Origin: Achatina immaculata
Lineage: Eukaryota > Mollusca > Gastropoda > Stylommatophora > Achatinidae
DNA: 64,000 bases
Direction of reading: 5' to 3'
Assembly: GCA_009760885.1 (NCBI GenBank)
Contig: CM019709.1
Location: 33,720,626-33,784,625, forward strand
Position 1 is the first letter of the stretch. Each line of letters starts with the position of its first letter. Both the position numbers and the translations under genes were made by a program. The notes below the pieces were generated by a model. It ran no database searches. It was not told the DNA's origin and was given only the letters and a program-made list of their open reading frames with translations. Positions 53,181-63,764 of the stretch are shown one piece after another.

Positions 53181-53599
53181 CAAGAAGTTGGGGGGGGGGG
53201 ATGTTAACCCAATTGTTTTGAGGGATAGTTTCCAAGAATGTGACCTCCAGCTTGTGTGCCACTGTGCTTTGGTGTGCCGCGAGTCTCAGGTGTGACGCGG
53301 AAGTTTGATGCCGAGTCGAAAGAAAGAAAAAAAATGTGTGCTCGGTTTTAGATGGTGAAACTTTCATTTCTTCTTCTTTTTCTTCTTCTTCTTCTTCTTT
53401 CGACATTTTCATTCCCTAGAATAAAAAAAAATATTCACAGTTGCTGCTTTCAGCTAAATTAAGTGAAGCAAACCGTTAACACACGTAAAAAGATGGTAAA
53501 AGAAAGTTCTTTGACTGTCCCTACCTGAAACCCTTGTTGAGATGGAGGGAACCTTCCGGTCCGTACCTTAAGCAGCTTTTCCCTCAACATGTTTTAACC

Positions 53600-53825
53600 C
53601 TCATGGAATCATAGGTTTATACACTGGAGGTCTCACGGATGTGGTCAGCGCCATCCCTAGCCGCCTTTCCCTTCCACAACTCCAGAAGTAGCCAGGTATC
53701 CGTTTCTACAACTGTGTGACTGGGCTATCTCTTGTTGCTGGGCATAATTAATCTACTTACCTTGCCCTGAGAGATGAGAATAACAACCCCCTAGGTCGCT
53801 CAGGTGCCATGCTGGATAAGGATAA
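53600..53825 (-). mobile_element. tRNA-derived SINE (type 3), degraded
   Basis: The body (TGGTCAGCGCCATCCCTAGC, CAACTCCAGAAGTAGCCAGG) matches 26430-26700. The tRNA-like head at the right (RC of CCCTAGGTCGCTCAGGTG) is eroded. Confidence 0.65.
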
Positions 53826-53999
53826 GGAGACCTCCACCCCCAAACCAACTTATAAAGAAGAGAAGTATGATTACTTCCCCTGGTATTTTTTTCAGAATTT
53901 TCCATCCCTTTTTTAGAGGTATATGATCGTTTTATTCAAACATTGACAATTCTGGAGCAAAAAAAAAAGGATCCTTGGCATGGTTTCCAAAGCTGAATG

Positions 54000-54115
54000 A
54001 ACCAGAGATGTGTAAGGATCTATCCCATGTCGCTATAGGTACCCGTAAGTAACAGGATAAACCTGATCAACAGGGCAGGATCAGCCGTGGCACCCAATGG
54101 TGGTGGGATATGTCT
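54000..54115 (+). repeat. Family F copy, degraded
   Basis: ATAGGTACCCGTAAGTAACA, GGCAGGATCAGCCGTGGCAC and CCAATGGTGGTGGGA follow the family order. Confidence 0.5.
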
Positions 54116-54137
54116 ATAAGCTCTCTTTTTTTAGGTC

Positions 54138-54180
54138 AGCACGGGATATCATGGACACACAAAAAAGAATAAATATATTC
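54138..54180 (+). mobile_element. LINE-A scrap ending at ATATTCATACT
   Basis: GATATCATGGACACACAAAA through ATATATTCATACT is LINE-A in the plus direction. It ends at exactly the base where LINE-A is interrupted at 7854 and 55447/55716. Confidence 0.7.
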
Positions 54181-54460
54181 ATACTCAGTCGGTCATTTGC
54201 ATGTCCATTGTGGAACTTTGCCTCCCTAACAGCTTTCCTGTAGGCCTCTCGGTTGTAAGCAAGATGGCCTGCTGCTTTTGCATCCATTTGCATATCATCA
54301 ACGATATCTTGCAGCCATCTTCGCTGTGACCTTCCTCTCTTTCTTTTTCTCATTATGCACCTTTCCAAGACGGTCTTCTCTAGATTATCATGACGTTTAA
54401 TGCGTCCAAAATATTTAAGCTTTCTCTGTTTAATCACTTGTTTAAGTTGTTGTAGGGCCT
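54181..54460 (-). mobile_element. LINE-A 3' fragment, inverted relative to its neighbour
   Basis: Runs from CAGTCGGTCATTTGCATGTC (tail side) to CTCTGTTTAATCACTTG and, after a small deletion, TTAAGTTGTTGTAG. The minus-strand frame of about 100 codons covers Met-Ile-Lys-Gln-Arg-Lys-Leu-Lys-Tyr-Phe-Gly to Asn-Gly-His-Ala-Asn-Asp. A small three-unit tandem repeat (CACCTAGCAACCAGTATA) follows at 54465-54560. Confidence 0.8.
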
Positions 54461-54689
54461 GAACAGCTCTGATACACTAGCAACCAGTATAGAACAGCGC
54501 TAGGATACACCTAGCAACCAATATAGAACAGCTATGATACACCTAGCAACCAGTATACTACTGAACCAGAGCTTTGTGGGAAAAGCTGTTGAGTTATTGC
54601 TGTCCATCTTTCCCAAATGGGGTCGGGATCTGATGAGATACATACTGTGTGCTGGTGAAGGCAGAGGTAAGAAATCCCCGTTTCCACGC

Positions 54690-54937
54690 CATTAAGGCAC
54701 ACTAGGGATACGGTGTTAGGCCCGTACTTCCAAGACCTTCGGCACATGAAAGTTTGATGTGGTCAGTATTACACCTGGCAGCATTTACCTTCCCAGATTT
54801 CTCTGGGACCCAATTTTTAGAGGCTTTTTTTTTTTTTTGGTGTGGTGATACCAGGCAACAATCCCAACTGCTGGGAATAGAACCCCAGTACGATCGATTT
54901 AGTAGACCAAGCGTCTATCCAGGCCGGCAATATAACT
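54690..54937 (-). mobile_element. tRNA-derived SINE (type 2)
   Basis: The RC head is GCCGGCCTGGATAGACGCTT..., with GGGGTTCTATTCCCAGCAGT as the B-box region. The body CCTTCCCAGATTTCTCTGGG matches 28540-28570. A poly-T run lies inside. Confidence 0.7.
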
Positions 54938-55134
54938 ATTTGAGATAACAGCGAGAAGTGCGTAAATGTTAAAGGTAAGATCTTTGGTATCTTAACCAGT
55001 TAGATAACGGTCTAAGTATGCCATGTTACAGCCGTATAAATCTGCTGGTCAGTGGCGGTTTAGCCAATGGACTGAGCAGGTTTAAACCTAGGGGACCCGA
55101 AAGGACAGTGGGCCCAGCTTCCAGTGAAATCTCA

Positions 55135-56085
55135 GTCAGTCAGTCAGTCATTTGCATCTTCCTTGAGGGAACTTTGCCTCCCTAACAGCATTCCTGTAGG
55201 CCTCTCGGTTGTAAGCAAGATGCCCTGCTGCTGATGCATCCATTTGCAGATCATCAAAGATGCCCTGCAGCCATCTTCGCCTTGGTCTTCCTCTCTTTCT
55301 TTCTTTCTTTTTCCCATTATGTAGCCTTCCAAGACGGGCTTTTCTAAAATATCATGACGTTTAATGTGTCCAAAATATTTACGTTTTCTCTGTTTAATGT
55401 TCCTTACTAGCCAATCTTCTTCAGCATTAAGTTCTTGTAGTATGGATTGTTGTCTGAGTGGCGAAGTGGTTAGTGCACTGGTCTCTCATTGCGAAGGTCG
55501 GGGGTTCGAATCTGGCCGGAGGTACCTCGGTCAGCCAGCTGTAGAAATGGGTCACTGATTTCTTCTGGAGTTGGGGAATGAAAGGCGGGCAGGCGTGATA
55601 CTGACCATATTACCCTCTAGTGTGCTGACAGGTCAAGGAAAATATGAGCACTAACATCATATCCCTATGTGCCCCTAAGGTATTACAGAATTACCTTTAC
55701 TTTACTTTTTACTGAAGTATGGATATATTTGGGTTTTTTTTGTGTGTTTGTCTATGATATTTTAAGAACTCTTTACATTCAAGGGCATTTATGTGCTTCT
55801 CAACTGTTTTGTTAAGTGTCCAAGTCTCACAGTCATATGTTGCGATGGGAAAGATGCATGCCCTTAAAAATCTTATTTTTGTAGTTCTGTCTGCTCCTCT
55901 CCACATATTCTTTAGTTGTTTTACTTTCTGAAGAGCGATAAATGTCCTCCTTTTAATTTCCCTCATTGTATCTCCATTATTAGTTAGTAGTGATCTACGA
56001 TATGGATATCTCTCCACTTCTTCCAAATTTTCCTTATTGATACATATTTCAGCTGCCTTATTTGTTTTGTCAACAAACAGCAAAA
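55135..56085 (-). mobile_element. LINE-A fragment interrupted by a SINE
   Basis: The longest LINE-A copy. On the minus strand, 55725-56085 encodes Lys-Thr-Asn-Lys-Ala-Ala-Glu-Ile-Cys-Ile-Asn and Ser-Leu-Leu-Thr-Asn-Asn-Gly-Asp-Thr-Met-Arg-Glu-Ile-Lys-Arg-Arg, to Cys-Glu-Thr-Trp-Thr-Leu-Asn-Lys-Thr and Pro-Asn-Ile-Ser-Ile-Leu-Gln. The element resumes left of the SINE (55447 down to 55135) with the C-terminal half. It has frameshifts in that half. Confidence 0.88.
55448..55715 (+). mobile_element. tRNA-derived SINE (type 3) with target-site duplication
   Basis: The best SINE copy. Head: GTCTGAGTGGCGAAGTGGTT, AGTGCACTGG, and B box GGGGGTTCGAATCTGG at 55500-55515. The body is followed by an ATTACCTTTACTTTACTTTT tail. 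It is flanked by AGTATGGAT at 55439-55447 and 55716-55724, which fixes both ends. Confidence 0.9.
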
Positions 56086-56089
56086 TCTG

Positions 56090-56585
56090 CACATACATGT
56101 TATTGTTTCAAGAGACAATCGTTTATAATTAGGATACTATTGCTATCACCAGTCATGTTATGTTGTGTAAAAGACAAGGGACGTATCAGTTTGTGTTCGG
56201 CCTATGTAATACAAAGTTATATAGTCATGGAAGAGATCAAAAATAAAGAGGTGTCAGGTATATATACATATATATCAGGAAATATACAGTACAGTTTAGG
56301 AGGGAGTGATTTATATTAGGGCCCGGCGGTAGTTAATTAATCCATCGCTGTATGTTTTTATGCTGCAATTTGTGTCAGTGCAAAGAACTGCAAACAGTTC
56401 ACTGTAGTTCCCTGGTAGTTCCTCAGGGCATGTCACAACCGCTTTGGCTACTACGATTTCCAAGTCTCAGTCACGTGTCGGTGATCAACCAATCAGTTGA
56501 ATGCATCGTGGTGGATAAGTGATGAGGCTCGATGGCAGTAGACACTAGACAAAACAGAGTAATTAGATGCACCTTGTTTGTTTCA
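56090..56585. other. No recognisable feature
   Basis: Unique-looking sequence. No motif-bearing frame. Confidence 0.45.
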
Positions 56586-56589
56586 TCCT

Positions 56590-57360
56590 GTATGGAGGCA
56601 ATGAGAGGAGAGAGATAGAGCGAAAAAGATGATAGCGAGAGGCAGAGATAGAGTGAAAGAGGGTAAAAGAGAAACAGAGAAGGCGTGCTTGTGAGAAAGC
56701 AAGAGAGAGAGAGAGAGAGAGTGACCAAGAAAAAGAGAGGGGGAGTGAGAGACAGGGAGCACAAGAGAGAGCGAGTAAGAGAGAGAGAGGGGGGAAGAGG
56801 GGGAAGTGAGAGACGGAGAGCGCAAGAGAGCGAGTAAGAGAGAGAGAGGGGGGAAGAGGGGGAAGTGAGAGACGGAGAGCGCAAGAGAGCGCGTAAGAGA
56901 GAGAGGAGAGGGGGTGCGAGACAGAGAGCGCAAGAGAGAGCGAGTAAGAGAGAGAGAGAGAGGGGAGTGAGAGACAGAGAGCGCAAGAGAGAGCGAGTAA
57001 GAGAGAGAGAGGGGGGAAGTGAGAGACGGAGAGCGCAAGAGAGAGCGAGTAAGAGAGAGAGAGAGGAGGGAAGTGAGAGACAAAGAGCGCAAGAGAGAGC
57101 GAGTAAGAGAGAGAGGGGGGAAGTGAGACAGAGAGCGCAAGAGAGAGCGAGTAAGAGAGAGAAAGAGGAGGGAAGTGAGAGACAGAGAGCGCAAGAGAGA
57201 CGAGTAAGAGAGAGAGAGAGGGGGAAGTGAGAGACAGGGAGCGCAAGAGACAGCGAGTAAGAGAGAGAGAGAGATCGAGCGAGAGAACGAGAAACAAAGA
57301 GAAAAAGGGAGTGAAAAAGAGAGACAGAGCAAGAGAAAGTGAGAGTGAAAGAGAGACAAT
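56590..57360. repeat. GA-rich tract with ~55-60-bp minisatellite
   Basis: Units of GAGAGACAGAGAGCGCAAGA plus GAGAGCGAGTAAGAGAGAGA and a variable G run. About nine units in the centre, simple GA at the edges. Confidence 0.93.
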
Positions 57361-57496
57361 TGAGATATATATTGCGATATATAAACATATATATATATAT
57401 ATTCCTCTGACAAGCATTTCGGCAGTGTAATTCAGATACCTATGTACCATTAAGATTATCAACATGGCTTCCTGAAAGTTGTGACAGAAGCCACTA

Positions 57497-57521
57497 ATCT
57501 ATCTATCTATCTATCTATCTA

Positions 57522-57558
<37 letters not shown>
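57497..57558. repeat. (ATCT)n(GTCT)n microsatellite
   Basis: About seven ATCT then nine GTCT units. Confidence 0.95.
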
Positions 57559-57559
57559 T

Positions 57560-58160
57560 TCTTACTATGTGTCAACATCTATACAACATATGCACTTTTA
57601 CGATACAGAAAGATGTATAGTGCTTATGTGACTCTGTAACGCTCATTCCTTTCCCACCCTTCTCCACACCGCCCCCCCCCAAAACTTCCTACCCCAACCC
57701 CCCCCCCCCCCACCTCAAATCTTTCCACGAATAAACAATCGCCTGGCAATTGTTTCATAGCAACACAAGCCCACGCTATCTTGAACTGGATACAGAACTA
57801 TTGTTTCCTGAGCATTAAAAGCCGAACCTGCCGTATGTCATCTTAAGTGATTAATATAAAGAAAAACAAAAGAAAAGCAGTGTATGTTTTTAAGAACCTG
57901 GACGGGGGAAAAAAAAAAACAACTCATTTCTTTCACCGTCCTTTTGTAATCATGGATTCGATACAACGAGCGTGAAAAGATGGGCGGTTCTGGGTACTTA
58001 TTTACTGAACAAGTGCTAAAGAGATTTATTAAACTTTACGTTTGTAACCTGTCATATTTGTTATTATCGTGTGCCGGTACTTGGTACGAAGGTTGGCGAT
58101 AATGAATATCCAGTTCCATCTCGCTCCCTCGACCTGATGGTGTACTCATTCAGGCCATGT
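57560..58160. other. No recognisable feature
   Basis: Two poly-C runs (57670-57715) and unique sequence. Confidence 0.45.
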
Positions 58161-58164
58161 CCTG

Positions 58165-58480
<316 letters not shown>

Positions 58481-58484
58481 CGTA

Positions 58485-58700
58485 TGTTGTCTTCCCCGTC
58501 TACATCTCTGTCTTCCTCTAGCTTCTTCTTTTCTTCTGCCTTTCCTTCTGGTACATTCTTAGCTTTATTCTGGAGTATGTCATTATGTCTTTTGATGTGG
58601 TCAAAGTATTTTGTTCTCTTGATCCTTATTCCTCTGAGAAGTCCACGTTGCAATTGTAATTGTTCTAATACTTTGTATATTTGTAAGAAGTTCACGTTGG
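58485..58700 (-). mobile_element. LINE-D RT fragment, seed of the neighbouring satellite
   Basis: The minus strand encodes [15 protein letters not shown], then [12 protein letters not shown]. This is the same block as LINE-A Leu-Gln-Glu-Leu-Asn-Ile-Glu-Glu-Gly-Trp-Leu...Lys-Tyr-Phe-Gly-His-Ile-Lys-Arg-His. A Glu-Asp-Asn-Ile-Arg-Glu segment follows to the left before a microsatellite truncates it. Confidence 0.75.
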
Positions 58701-59575
58701 ACTTGTAATTGTTCTAATACTTGCACATTTGTGAAAAGTTCAAGTTGTAATAGTTCTAATACTTGCACATTTGTGATAAGTCCACGTTGCACCTGTAATT
58801 GATCTAATACTTGTATATTTATGAGATTGTAATTTTTCTGATACTTGAACATTTGTGATAAGTTCACACTGCACTTGTAATTGTTCTAATACTTGTACAT
58901 TTGTAAGAAATTCACCTTGCACTTGTAATTGTTCTAATTTTTTTACATTTGTAAGAAATTCACTTTGCACTTGTAATTGTTCTAATTTTTTTACATTTGT
59001 AAGAAATTCACCTTGCACTTGTAATTGTTCTAATTTTTTTACATTTGTAAGAAATTCACCTTGCACTTGTAATTGTTCTAATTTTTTTACATTTGTAAGA
59101 AATTCACCTTGCACTTGTAATTGTTCTAATTTTTTTACATTTGTAAGAAATTCACCTTGCACTTGCACTTGTAATTGTTCTAATTCTTGTACATTTGTAA
59201 GAAATTCACCTTGCACTTGTAATTGTTCTAATACTTGTACATTTGTAAGAAATTCACCTTGCACTTGCACTTGTAATTGTTCTAATTCTTGTACATTTGT
59301 AAGAAATTCACCTTGCACTCGCACTTGTAATTGTTCTAATTCTTGTACATTTGTAAGAAATTCACCTTGCACTCGCACTTGTAATTGTTCTAATTCTTGT
59401 ACATTTGTAAGAAATTCACCTTGCACTCGCACTTGTAATTGTTCTAATTCTTGTACATTTGTAAGAAATTCACCTTGCACTCGCACTTGTAATTGTTCTA
59501 ATTCTTGTACATTTGTAAGAAATTCACCTTGCACTTGTAATTGTTCTAATACTTGTGCATTTGTTTTTTCCTAAT
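58640..59575. repeat. 48-bp satellite derived from LINE coding sequence
   Basis: About 19 units of TTGCACTTGTAATTGTTCTA plus ATTCTTGTACATTTGTAAGA plus AATTCACC. Some units are 54 bp, with an extra CACTTG or CACTCG. On the minus strand a unit reads Leu-Glu-Gln-Leu-Gln-Val-Gln-Gly-Glu-Phe-Leu-Thr-Asn-Val, matching the LINE-D block at 58640-58700. Divergence is greatest near the LINE and lowest in the centre. Both strands stay open over more than 230 codons, as expected for unit lengths divisible by three. Confidence 0.92.
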
Positions 59576-59744
59576 TCAGTGACATATGACCTACTTTCCT
59601 GTAGATCCACATCTCCACTGTATTTATCATTCTCTCCGACCTTTGACTTAAAAGAGTTCATGTTTCTATTCCGGACAGTGCATAACAAGGCACAATGAGG
59701 AATATCAATCTCTCTCCAGAAGCTAAAACAATTAAACATGTGCA

Positions 59745-60228
59745 AAAGGGCAGACAGAACTACGAAATTTAGGTTTTAAAGGACATGCATTGTCCTCATC
59801 GCAACATATGCCTGTGAGACCTGGACACTTAATAAAACAGCTGAGAAACACATAAATGCCTTTGAATGTAAATGCTATAGAAGAGTCCTACAGATATCAA
59901 GGACATGAAAGAGTACAAATATATCCATACTACAAGAACTTAATATTGAAAAAGTTTGGGTAATAAAGAAGTTAAGTAAAGAAAACTTAAGTATTTCGGA
60001 TATATTAAATGTCATAAGAGTTTGGAGAAGACAGTCATGGAAGGGCACATAATGGGATAAAGAAAGAGATGAAGACCAAGGTGAAGATGCCTGCAAGACA
60101 TCATTGATGATCTACGAATGGATGTATCAGCAGCAGGGCGCCTTGCTTATAATCAAAGGCCTTCAAGAGAGCTGTTAGGGAGGCAAAGTTCCGCAAGGGA
60201 CATGTTAATGAGTGAATGAATGAGTACA
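59745..60228 (+). mobile_element. LINE-A 3' fragment
   Basis: It encodes Ala-Tyr-Ala-Cys-Glu-Thr-Trp-Thr-Leu-Asn-Lys-Thr-Ala-Glu-Lys-His-Ile-Asn-Ala-Phe-Glu-Cys, then a stop-ridden C-terminal region and the GTTAATGAGTGAATGAATGA tail. It is more divergent than the copy at 41500. Confidence 0.82.
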
Positions 60229-60229
60229 G

Positions 60230-60567
60230 AACAAATATAACACTATGACGAGAGACAACAAAAAAATAATGAAACAAGGACTTTTACTGTAATACTCCAT
60301 TCTTTATATGGAACTACGACAACTCCCCTGGCGTATATAAACTTACAGAAATCAGATGGTTTCCCGTCTCACAAGCGGTTACGATTACTGTATTCGAACC
60401 TCTCTATTTATGACCTCCTGTCAAGAAAGACTTGGATATTTATTTTTCTTGAGTGTAAATATGGTTATTAATTATCGATACCTCCTTACTGCGCCACCAA
60501 TTGATTTCTTGTAAATTACAACATCTCTGTTGGTTTAGGCGCTAAACATTTCGGTCCTAAATGATTT

Positions 60568-60598
<31 letters not shown>

Positions 60599-60690
60599 GT
60601 TATTATTTTTTAAGTTTGTATTTTTTTCTCAGAAGTTCGTGAAGTAATTAACTTTAGGAAAATTTTTTTCACGTTTTCTTTGTTCCGTTC
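60230..60690. other. No recognisable feature
   Basis: AT-rich sequence with T runs at 60560-60600. Confidence 0.45.
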
Positions 60691-60694
60691 ATTT

Positions 60695-60912
60695 GAATGA
60701 CCTCAACAATTGTTAGATAACCATTTTTTTAGATAACCCATGTTTGTTAGATAATCAACATTTGTTAGACAACCAGTATTTGTTTAAAAAATCAACATTT
60801 GTTCAATAATCAACATTTCTTGAATGATCAACATTTGTTAGGTAATCAACATTTGTTTAGATGATCAACATTTCTTAGATAACCAACGTTTCTTAGATAC
60901 TCAACATTTGCA
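60695..60912. repeat. Degenerate ~17-bp repeat
   Basis: About 12 units around ATCAACATTTGTTAGATA with many substitutions. Confidence 0.8.
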
Positions 60913-60994
60913 TCGTTTGTCAAAAAATGATAAAGCAAGAAGTGAAAATGGGAAATAAATTTGAGAACGATTTAGACGTGTAATAGAGCCCTCT

Positions 60995-61005
60995 TCTGCT
61001 ACTAT

Positions 61006-61089
<84 letters not shown>

Positions 61090-61466
61090 TACTACTACTA
61101 CTACTACTGCTGCTGTTAATACTAGTACTTCTACTACTACTATTAATGTTGATACTACTGCTACCATTACTATTACTACCACTACTACTGCTTACACCAC
61201 CACCGCTACTACCACCACTACTACTACTACTACTACCACTACCACTATAACTACTACTACCACATCTACTACCACTACTTCATCTACTACTATTAGTACC
61301 ACTACTACTACTGCCACTACTAATTCTACTACTACTACTACTGCTACTAAATTTACCATTAGTAATACTACTACTACTACTACCACCACTACTAAGACTA
61401 CCACCTCTACCACTACTACCGCTACTGCTATTACTACTACTGCCTGCATTATACTACTACTACTAT

Positions 61467-61509
<43 letters not shown>

Positions 61510-61692
61510 GTTACTATCACTACTACTACTATTACTGCCTGTATACTACTACTACTGCCTATATACTACTACTACTGCCTGCATTATAGTACTGCTACTA
61601 CTACTACTACTACTACTGCTACTATCACTACTGCTACTGCTGCCTGTATACTACTACTACTGCGACTACTCTTACTACTACTACTACCTGCA
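60995..61692. repeat. (ACT)n compound triplet array
   Basis: ACT units with GCT, ACC and CTGCCTGTAT-type interruptions. Confidence 0.95.
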
Positions 61693-61779
61693 TTATGTCT
61701 AGCCGGTCTGATTTAATGATCATCTCTTTATAGTGCCCTCCCGGTAGTGCTGTAGTCAACTAATGTTGTAATAGTAGCC

Positions 61780-61975
61780 GGAATTTAAAAATTAATTCTA
61801 TCATGGAGGCACATAGGAGTCACGTGGTCGGCATCACTCCTGGCCGCCTTTCTTTCCCCAGCCCCAAATGCCGCCCGATGCCCTAACACTGCGTAACTGG
61901 GGTGCCCCCGACTAGGTTCGAACAAACGACGTTCGGGATGAGAGACTAGTACGCTATCCACTTTGTCACTCAGGT
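61780..61975 (-). mobile_element. tRNA-derived SINE (type 3), between opposed triplet arrays
   Basis: The RC head CACCTGAGTGACAAAGTGGA, then TAGCGTACTAGTCTCTCATC and CGTTTGTTCGAACC, is the same family as 55448-55715. The body CTGGCCGCCTTTCTTTCCCC matches too. The tRNA-head end touches the (AGT)n array. Confidence 0.75.
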
Positions 61976-62610
61976 GTAGTAGTAGTAGTTATGGTAGTAG
62001 TAGTAAAAGTTATAGTAGTAGTAGTTATAGTAGTAGTAATAGTAACAGTAGTTATAATAGTAGTAGCAGTAGTTATTGTAGTAGTAGTAGTAGTGGTTAA
62101 AGTAGTAACAGTAGTAGTAGCTATAGTGGTAGTAGTAGCAGTAGTATTAGTAGTAGCAGTAGTAGTAGTCATAGTAGTAGTAATTATAGTAATAGTAGTA
62201 GTTGCTATAGTAACACAGTATTAGTTATAGTAGTAGTAATTATAGTAGTAGTAGTAGTGGTAGTAGTAGTAGTTATACTAGAAGTTATTATAATAGTAGT
62301 AGTAGTATTAGTAGTTGTATTAGTAGTAATTGTAGTAGTATTAGTAGCAGTAGTAGTTACAATAGTAGTAGTAGCAGTAGTTACAGTAGTAGCAGCTATA
62401 GTAGTAGTAGTAGTTATAATAGTAGTAGTAGTTATAATAGTAGTAGTAGTAGTAGTTATAATAGTAGTAGTAGTAGTAGTTATAATAGTAGTAGTAGCAG
62501 TAGTAGTAGTAGTTATAATAGTAGTAGTAGTAGTAGTAGTAGTTATAATAGTAGTAGTAGTAGTAGTTATAATAGTAGTAGTAGCAGCAACAGCAATAGT
62601 AGTTATTAAA
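61975..62610. repeat. (AGT)n compound triplet array
   Basis: AGT units with TAT and CAGTAG interruptions. This is the complement orientation of the array at 60995-61692. Confidence 0.95.
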
Positions 62611-62864
62611 GATAGAAGAAGGTGAAGGGTGACTGAGACTAGACAGAACAGACAAGGTGCACGTAGTTATAAATATAGAATGAGGGGAAGAAATGGGAGA
62701 AAAAGTAAGAAAAGTGAAAGAAAATGAATAATATGCAAAGAAAAGAAATAGCGATAGGGTAGAAGAAAAGTTGCGTGAAAGAAAAATAACTGAGGAAATA
62801 ATGGGAAGAAATAAAGAATATATATATATATAGGAAAGTAGTCATCATTCTGTGCCATGACAGC

Positions 62865-63285
62865 AAACGTTGGAGGGTCTTGTTTCTCCATGGACCTCGG
62901 TCCTGGACATTTTCCATCAGCTCAGTTTGTGACTTTTTTTAAAAATTACGTCATCTTGTTAGACTGTCCATGACCCTTTTTTCCCCTTTCTTGATCTTCA
63001 CCTGACTCTTTTCCCATTTATCTTTCCTGTTGTTATGACGTTTTCAAGCCCTCTTCTTCTCATTATGTGTCCAGTGAATGATGACCGTCTGCTTTCATAT
63101 GGATTTCATTAGGTTCCTTTCTACGTTTTCTTTTGTTAGACTTTCCTTGTGTGTCACCTTATCTGTCCGTAGTATTCTTAAAATTCTTCTAAGAAACCAC
63201 ATCTCTGTTGTCTCTAAAGGATTTTTACCACCGATCTGCATTGACTATTCTTTTGAGTCAGAACAGTGGCGTCCCGTTGACTTCT
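62865..63285 (-). mobile_element. LINE-E-like RT fragment
   Basis: The minus strand near 62870-62917 encodes Asp-Arg-Gly-Pro-Trp-Arg-Asn-Lys-Thr-Leu-Gln, a typical C-terminal block. Further right, frame-shifted pieces resemble the Thr-Gly-Lys-rich and the Trp-Phe-Leu-Arg-Arg-Ile-Leu-like segments (TAAGAAACCACATCTCTGTT on the plus strand). A 40-50-bp A-rich region with an (AT)n run (62819-62832) precedes it. Confidence 0.6.
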
Positions 63286-63289
63286 AGAG

Positions 63290-63760
63290 ATTTATGTGAA
63301 AGGTTGTGCTAACAGATGTAGAAACAAAAGGGAGACAAGCAGAAGGATGAATGAGGAAGGGAAAAAATACTTACAACGAGGAATGAAGAAAAGAGAAAAC
63401 TATTCCAATAATGGAAATATTTGAAAAAGTGTGAAGAAAAACTTGGAATATTTCTTTTCTGAAAAGGTGAAGCATCCTTGGAGCTGAATTAGCTCGCCGA
63501 CCAGGCAACCCCGATTTTGATTTCCACCCATCACGGTGGAGATCAGACCGTAGCTTGCCAATAGAAACTCCAAGGGTTCACTCAGCCTTAACAAAAAAAA
63601 AATAGATACCAGGGTTGACGCTCTGGGAAGGAAGAGAAATGACGACGTTAGCTACGGAGTTCCTGCTGATGGCGACACTAATCGGCAGTTTCTAGTCAAC
63701 TGCTGGCTAGGCGCTTGTGGTTTGACCATGTGTAACGAACCTGATTCCCAACTCGTACCT
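63290..63760. other. No gene; possible SINE trace
   Basis: The region around 63480-63560 (CTGAATTAGCTCGCCGACCA) has a faint resemblance to a SINE, too weak to call. Confidence 0.3.
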
Positions 63761-63764
63761 TTAC

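Noticed and set aside
58740..59534. A repeat protein of 16-residue EFLTNVQxLEQLQVQ units
   Set aside because: The unit comes from a LINE and stays open only because 48 and 54 are multiples of three. The opposite strand is open as well, and there is no start or promoter context.
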